Source of the DNA: Callipepla californica brunnescens
Taxonomy: Eukaryota; Chordata; Aves; Galliformes; Odontophoridae
NCBI GenBank assembly: GCA_023055505.1
Contig: JALIRH010000100.1
Coordinates: forward strand, 829,001 to 893,000
DNA length: 64,000 nucleotides
Direction: 5' to 3'
Position numbers and translations under genes: made by a program. The notes under the pieces were generated by a model that was given only the letters and a program-made list of their open reading frames with translations, had not been told where the DNA came from and ran no database searches. Shown here in pieces: positions 57,797 to 64,000 of the stretch; the first letter of the stretch is position 1, and the number at the start of each line of letters is the position of its first letter.

Positions 57797-60100
57797 ATTA
57801 GAATGTCAGAATGTCACCATGAGAGTATCTCAGAATGTCACAATGTCAGAATGTCACAACGATAGAATGTCAAAATGGCAGCATGTGTCTGTGAGAGAAT
57901 GTCACAATGACAGAATAGAAATATGTCAGAATATAGCAATGAGAGAATGTTAGAATGCAACAATGTCAACATGTCAGAATGGGAGAAAGTGAGAATGTCA
58001 TGATGTCAGAGTGTCTTAATGTCAGAATGTCAAATCTTCACTGTGTCACAACTACAAGATTAGGGAATATGACTGTGTCAGAAAGTCACAATAAGAGGAG
58101 ATGAAAAAGAGAGAATATCACAATGACCGAGTGTCACAATGTAAGAAAGTGAGAATGTGAGAATGTCAAAATGTCAGAATGACAGAATATCACTATGTCA
58201 CAATGTCGCAATGTCTCAAGGTCAGAATATCAATATGTAACAGTGTAAGAACGTCACAAATACCACAATGGGAGAATGACAGATTGTCACGATTACAGAA
58301 TTTCAGAATGTGAAAATATCAGAATGTCACAATGTCAGATTCTGAGAATGTCACAATGACAGAATGTCAGAATGAAAGATTTTCCAAATTCCAGAATGTC
58401 ACTATGTCACAACGTCAGAATGACGCATTGTCAAAATGCTAGAATGTCACAATGTCACAAGGTGAGAACATCACAATGGCAGATTGTCATAATGCCAGAA
58501 CATCAGAAGGTGAGAATATTAGAATGCCACAATGTCACAATGTCACCATGAGAGTATCTCAGAATGTCACAATGTCAAAATGTCAGAATGAGGGAAAGAG
58601 AGAATGTCATGATGTCAGAATGTCTTAACGTCAGAATGTCAAATTGTCACAACGTCACAATATCACAATGAGAGAATATCAGAAAGTGAGAATATGGCAA
58701 TGACCGAATGACACATTGTGAGAATGTCAGAATGCCAGAATGTCAGAATGTCAAAATGTGTGAATGTCTGAATGTCACCATGAGAGAGAGTCAGAGTTTT
58801 ACAATGTCACAATGTGAGAATGTCTGAACGTCAGAATGAGGGAGAGTTAGAATTTCAGAATGTCACAGTGTCACAATGTCATCATGTCACAATATCAGAA
58901 TGTTGCATTGTCACAATGTGAGAATGACAGGTTGTCACAATTCCAGAATTTCAGAATGTCAACATGTCTGAATGTCACAATGTCACAATTTCACTATGTC
59001 ACAACGCTAGAATGTCATAATATCAGAAAGTGAGAATATCACAATGGCAGATCGCCATAATGCCAGAACTTCAGAAGGTGAGAATATTAGAATGTCACAA
59101 TGTCACAATGTTACAATGTGAGTATCTCAGAATGTCACAATGCCAGAATATCAGAATGGCAGAATATGAGAAAGTGAGAATGTCACAATGTCAAAATGTC
59201 AGAATGAGAGAAAGAGAGAATCTCATGATGTCGGAATGTCTTAATGTCAGAATGTCAAATTGTCACAACGTCACGATATCACAATGAGAGAATATCAGAA
59301 AGTGAGAATATGACAATGACCGAATGACACAATGTGAGAACGTTAGAATGTGAGAATGTCAGAATTGGAGAATGTCACAGAGTCACAATGACAGATTGCC
59401 ACAATTTCAGAATGTCAGTGTATCACAATGCCACAAAGTCACAATATCAGTATGTCATGAAGATAGAATGTCACAATGACAACATATGACTGTGACAGAA
59501 CGTCACAATGTCAGATGATAAATATGGCCGAAAATCACAATGAGAGAATGTTAGAATGTCACAATGTTAACATGTCAGAACGTGAGAAAGTGAGAATGCC
59601 ACAATGCCACGATGTGAGAATCTCACAATGTCACAATGAGAGAGAGTCAGAATTTCACAGTATCAGAATTTTGCATTGTCACAATGTGAGAATGACAGAT
59701 TGTCACATTTCCAGAATTTCAGAATGTCACAATTCCAGAATTTCAGAATGTCCAAATATCTGAATGTCACAATAGCAGAATGTGAGAGTATCACAATGAC
59801 AGAATGTCAGAATGACAGGTTGTCACAATTCCAGAATGTCACTATGTCACAATGCTAGAATGTCAGAATGTCAGAATGTGAAAATAGCACAAGGGCAGGT
59901 TGTCATAATGCCAGAACTTCAGAATGTGAGAATATTAGAATGTCATAATGTCAGAATGGGAGAATGTCACAACGGCAGGTTGTCATAATTCCAGAAGTTC
60001 AGAATGGGAGAATATTAGAATGTAACAATGTTGCAATGTGACAATGAGAGTATCTCAGAATGTCACAATGTCAGAATGTCAGAATGCCAGAATAAGAGAA
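57797..60100. repeat. 8-bp minisatellite, block 3
   Basis: The array resumes to about 60100. Blocks of several hundred bp are near-repeats: for example the phrase AGAATGAGGGAAAGAGAGAA and its variants recur near 57068, 57330, 58583 and 59202. There is no gene. Confidence 0.93.
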
Positions 60101-63100
60101 AAGAAAGGTATGAGGAGGCTATGGGGAAGCTATGGGGCAGCTATTGGGCAGCAGTGGGGCAGCTATGGGGCAGTAGTAGGGCAGCTATAAGGCAGCTATG
60201 GGGCAGCAGTGGGGCAGCTATGGGGCGGCTATGAGGAAGCCATTGGGCAGCTATGGGGCAGAAGTGAGGCAGCAATCAGGCAGCAGTGAGGCAGCTATGA
60301 GGAGGCTATGGGGCAGCTATGGGTCAGCTATCGAGAGGCTATGGGGCAGCTATGGGGCGGCGATGAGGCAGACATGGGGCAGCTATGGGGGAGCAGTGAG
60401 GCAGCTATGGGGAGGCTATGGGGCAGTAGTTGGGCAGCTATAGGGCGGCTATGGGGAAGCCATTGGGCAGCTATGGGGCAGTAGTGAAGCAGCTATGGGT
60501 CAGTAGTTTGGCAGCTATGACGAGGCTATGGGAAGGCCATGGGGAAGCGATGGGGCAGCTCTGAGGCAGACAAAATGTAGCTATGGGGGAGCAGTGAGGC
60601 AGCTATGGGGTGGCTATGGGGCAGTAGTGGGGCAGCTATGGGGCAGCTATGAGGTAGCCATGGGGCAGCTATGGGGAAGCAGCGAGGGAGCTATGGGGTA
60701 GCAGTGAGGCAGCTATGATGAGGCTATGGGGAGGCTATGGGGCAGCCACGGTGCAGCTATGGGGCAGCAGTGGGGCAGCTATGGGCAGCAGTAAGGAAGC
60801 TATTGAGAAGGCTATGGGGGCAGCTATGGGGTGGCTATGGGGCAGCTATAGAGCGGCAATGTGGCAGTAGTGGGGCACCTATAAGGCAGCTATGGGGCAG
60901 CAGTGGGACAGCTATGGGGCGGCTATTAGGCAGCCATGGGGTGGCAATGGGGCAGCAGTGAGGCAGCTATGGGGCGGCTATGGGGCTGAAGTGGGGCAGC
61001 TATGAGGAGTCTCTTGAGAGGCTATGGAGCAGCTATGGGGCAGCAGTGGGGTAGCAGGAGGAGACTATGGGGAGGCTATGAAGCAGGTATGGGGCAGCAG
61101 TGGGGCAGCTATGGGGCGACTATGGGGCAGCAGTTGAGCAGCTATGGGGCAGCCATGGGGCAGCTATGTGGCAGTAGTGAAACAGCTATGGTGTGGCTAT
61201 AAGCGAGCCTTGGGGCAGCAAGGGGCAGTAGTAAGGCAGCTATGGGGCAGCAGTGGGGCAGCTATGATGAGACTATGGGAAGGCCATGAGGAAGCTATGG
61301 GGCATCTCTGAGGCAGACAAAAAGTAGCTGTGGGGCTGCAGTGAGGCAGCTATGGGGCAGCTGTGGGGCAGCTATTGTGTAGCAGTGAGGCATCTATGAG
61401 GAGGCTATGGGGAGGATATGAGGCAGTTATGGGGCAGAAGTGAGGCAGCTATGGGGTGGCTATAGGGCAGCAGTGGGGCAGGTATGGGGCAACAAAGAGG
61501 CAGCCATGGGGCAGCAGTGGGGCAGCTTTGAGGCTACGGGGCGGCTATGGGGCAGTAGTGGGGTAGCTATGGGGCAGCAGTGAGGAAGCTAAGGGGAAGC
61601 AATGGGGCAGCTTTGAGGATGCTATTGGGAAGCCATGGGGCAGCAATGGGGCGGCTATGAGGCAGCGACGGGGAAGCTATGGGGCAGCAGTGAGGCAGGT
61701 ATGGGGCAGTAGTAAGGCAGCTACGGGGCAGCAGTGGGGCAAATATGAGGAGGCTCTGAGGAAACTATGGGGCAGCTATGGGGCAGCAGTGAGGCAGTTA
61801 TAGAACAGGTATGAGGCACTTATCAAGCAGCTATGGGTCAGCTATGAGGAGGCTATGGGGCAGATGTGGTGCAGCAGTGGGGCAGCTAAGGCAGCTATGG
61901 GGAGGCTATGGGGCAGCAGTGTGGGCAACTATGAGGAGACTATGGGGAGGCTATGAGGCAGCTATGGGGCAGTAGTCGGGCAGCTATTGGACGGCTATGA
62001 GGCAGCCATGGGGCAGCTATGGGGCAGCAGTGAGACAGCTATGGGGCAAGTATGGGGAGGCTATGGGGCAGCGACGGGGTGGCTATGGGGCAGTAGTGGG
62101 GCAGCTATGGTGAGGTTATGAGGCAGCCATGGGGTAGGTATGAGAAACCAGTGAGGCAGCTATGGGGCAGTAGTGGAGCAGCTATGAGGCAGCGGTGGGT
62201 CAGCTATGGGGTGGCTATGAGGCAGCAGTGGGTCAGCTATGGGGTGGCTATGAGGCAGCCATGGGGCAGCTATGGGACAGCAGTGGGGCAGCTATGAGGT
62301 AGCCATGGGGCACCTATGGGGAAGCAGCGAGGGAGCTATGGGGTAGCAGTGAGGCAGCTATGAGGAAGCTATGGGGAGGCTATGGGGAGGCTATGGGGAG
62401 GCTATGGGGAGGCTATGGGGAGGCTATGGGGAGGCTATGTAACGGCTATGAGGCAGCCACGGTGCAGTTATGGGGCAGCCACGGTGCAGCTATGGGGCAG
62501 CAGTAAGGAAGCTACGAGAAGGCTATGGAGGCAGCTATCGGGTGGCTATGAGACAGCTATGGGGCAACTATGAGGCAGCCGTAGGGCAGCTATGGTGCAG
62601 CAGTGAGGCAGCAATTAGGCAGAAGTTGGGCAGATATGGGGCAGCAGTGAGGCAGCTATGAGGAGGCTATGGGGCAGCTATGGGGCAGCAGAGAGGCAGC
62701 TATGGGGCACGAGTGAGGCAGCTATGGGTTAGCTATGAGGAGGCCTTGAGGAGGCTATGGGGCAGATATGGGGCAGCAGTGGGGCAGCTAAGGCAGCTAT
62801 GGGAAGGCTATGGGGCAGCAGTGTTGCAGCTATGAGGAGACTATGGGGAGGCTATGAGGCAGCTATGGGGCAGCAGTCGGGCAGATATAAGGCAGCTATT
62901 GGGAAGCAGTGGGGCAGCTATGGGGCGGCTATTAGGCAGCCTTTGGGCACCTATTGGGCAGCAGTGAGGCAGGTATGGGGCAGCTATGGGGCAGCTATGA
63001 GGACGTTATGGGGCAGCTATGGGGCAGCAGTGGGGCAGCAATAACGCAGTAGTGGGGCAGCTATGGGGCAGTAGTGGGGCAGCAATGAGGACGCTATAGG

Positions 63101-64000
63101 GAGACTATGGGGCATGTATGGAGCGGCTAGGAGGCAGCTATGGGGCAGGTATGAGGCAGCCATGGGGTGGCTGTGGGGCAGCAGTGAGGCAGCTATGAAG
63201 AGGCTATGGAAATGCTATAGGGCAGCAGTGGGGCAGCTACGGAGCGGCTATGAGGCAGCCATTTTGCATCTATGGGGCAGCAGTGGGGCAGCTACAAGGA
63301 AGCTATAGGGCAGCTATGGGACAGCAGTGGGGCAGCTATGGTGCGGCTATGAGGCAGCCATGAGGCAGACACGGGGCAGCAGTGGGGCAGCTATGGTGCG
63401 GCTATGAGGCAGCCATGAGGCAGATATGGGGCAGCAGTGGGGCAGCTATGAGCAGGCTTTGGGGCGGCTGTGGAGCAGCAGTGGGGAAGCTATGGGGCAG
63501 TAGTGGGGCAACTATAAGTTAGCAGTGGGGCAGCTATGGGGCGGCTATGGGGCAGCAGTGGGGCAGCTATGAGGAGGTTATGGGGCAGCCATTGGCAGCT
63601 ATGGGGCTGCAGTGAGGCAGCAATGGGGCAGCAGTGGGGCAGCTATGGGGCGGCTCTAAGGCAGCAGTGATGCAGATATCGAGCAGCTCTGAGGAGGCTA
63701 TGAGGCCGCTATGAGGCAGTAGTGGGGCAGCTATGGGGCAGCAGTGGGGTGGCTATGTGGCAGCAATGGGGCAGCCATGGGGCAGGTATGGGGCTGCAGT
63801 GGGACAGATATGAGGAGGCTATTGGGCAGGTATAGAGCGGCTATGTGGCAGTAGTCGGGCAGCTATTGGGCAGCTATTGGGAAGCCGTGGGGCAGCTATC
63901 GGGCGGCTATTATACAGCCATGGAGCAGCTATGGTGCAGCAGTGTTGCAGCTATGAGGAGGCTATGGGGAGGCTATGGAGCAGCTATGGGGCGGCTATCT
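60101..64000. repeat. 11-bp G-rich minisatellite, right block
   Basis: After a short purine-rich junction (AGAGAAAAGAAAGG, about 60096-60109) the ATGGGGCAGCT-type array restarts and runs to the window end. A run of GGGGAGGCTAT units at 62363-62437 is locally homogeneous. No gene. Confidence 0.95.
62965..64000. repeat. Long direct repeat, copy B (partner at 1-1036)
   Basis: Matches 1-1036 without gaps and with three substitutions. If the match continues beyond the window, position 64001 should equal 1037, and SGF29 exon 1 should reappear at about 64529-64604. Confidence 0.93.

Noticed and set aside
54392..60100. CRISPR-like array, because short repeats alternate with variable sequence
   Set aside because: The unit is a continuous 8-bp minisatellite without distinct spacers, in vertebrate-type DNA with ERVs and LTRs.
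1..64000. tRNA, rRNA or snRNA genes
   Set aside because: I saw no A/B-box cloverleaf, rRNA core or snRNA promoter element. This was by eye, so a degenerate copy could be missed.

Overview
This is almost certainly vertebrate nuclear DNA, and I read it as a bird, probably a galliform such as chicken. The evidence is TTAGGG-family telomere-like arrays, a retroviral remnant whose envelope resembles avian alpharetrovirus-type envelopes, solo LTRs, and small GC-rich pieces of a vertebrate gene (SGF29) set in G-rich minisatellites. It looks like subtelomeric, microchromosome or sex-chromosome heterochromatin. There is no bacterial-type gene, CRISPR array, rRNA or recognisable tRNA. Fewer than 1 kb looks like host exon or promoter; nearly everything else is satellite or minisatellite.

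Layout. 1-1230: an 11-bp G-rich minisatellite. 1237-2080: C-rich spacer, SGF29 exon 1 (minus strand) and its CpG-island promoter. 2083-4420: more 11-bp minisatellite. 4436-34076: a tandem array of about 5.3-kb units (one partial and five full). Each unit has a degenerate CCCTAA arm, a purer CCCTAA block, an abrupt switch to a TTAGGG-like arm, and about 165 bp of retroviral protease sequence. 33915-38255: in the last unit only, the protease fragment runs on into a decayed pol, env and 3' LTR. 38256-40330: a 10-bp minisatellite carrying four CTCF-like blocks. 40330-41230: C-rich minisatellite. 41230-41560: a second CpG-island promoter with a doubtful small exon. 41570-42540: the last exon of SGF29, one full and two partial copies, in G-rich repeats. 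42561-44160: a diverged piece of the 5.3-kb unit, split by a solo LTR. 44161-54391: about 10 kb of degenerate CCCTAA-like array. 54392-60100: an 8-bp minisatellite interrupted by two solo LTRs. 60101-64000: the 11-bp minisatellite again.

Two structural points matter most. First, bases 62965-64000 repeat bases 1-1036 with three mismatches, so the window closes on itself with a period of 62,964 bp. It is therefore likely one unit of a very large tandem duplication, a circular sequence, or an assembly overlap. Second, the 5.3-kb satellite contains a retroviral protease fragment in every unit, and the last unit continues without a break into the rest of that retrovirus. The edge of the amplified segment therefore lay inside the provirus.

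No intact protein-coding gene is visible. SGF29 is represented by its first exon (with a one-base frameshift) and its last exon (full copy lacking its stop); the middle exons are absent. Long open frames in the minisatellites follow from repeat units without stop codons and are not evidence of genes.
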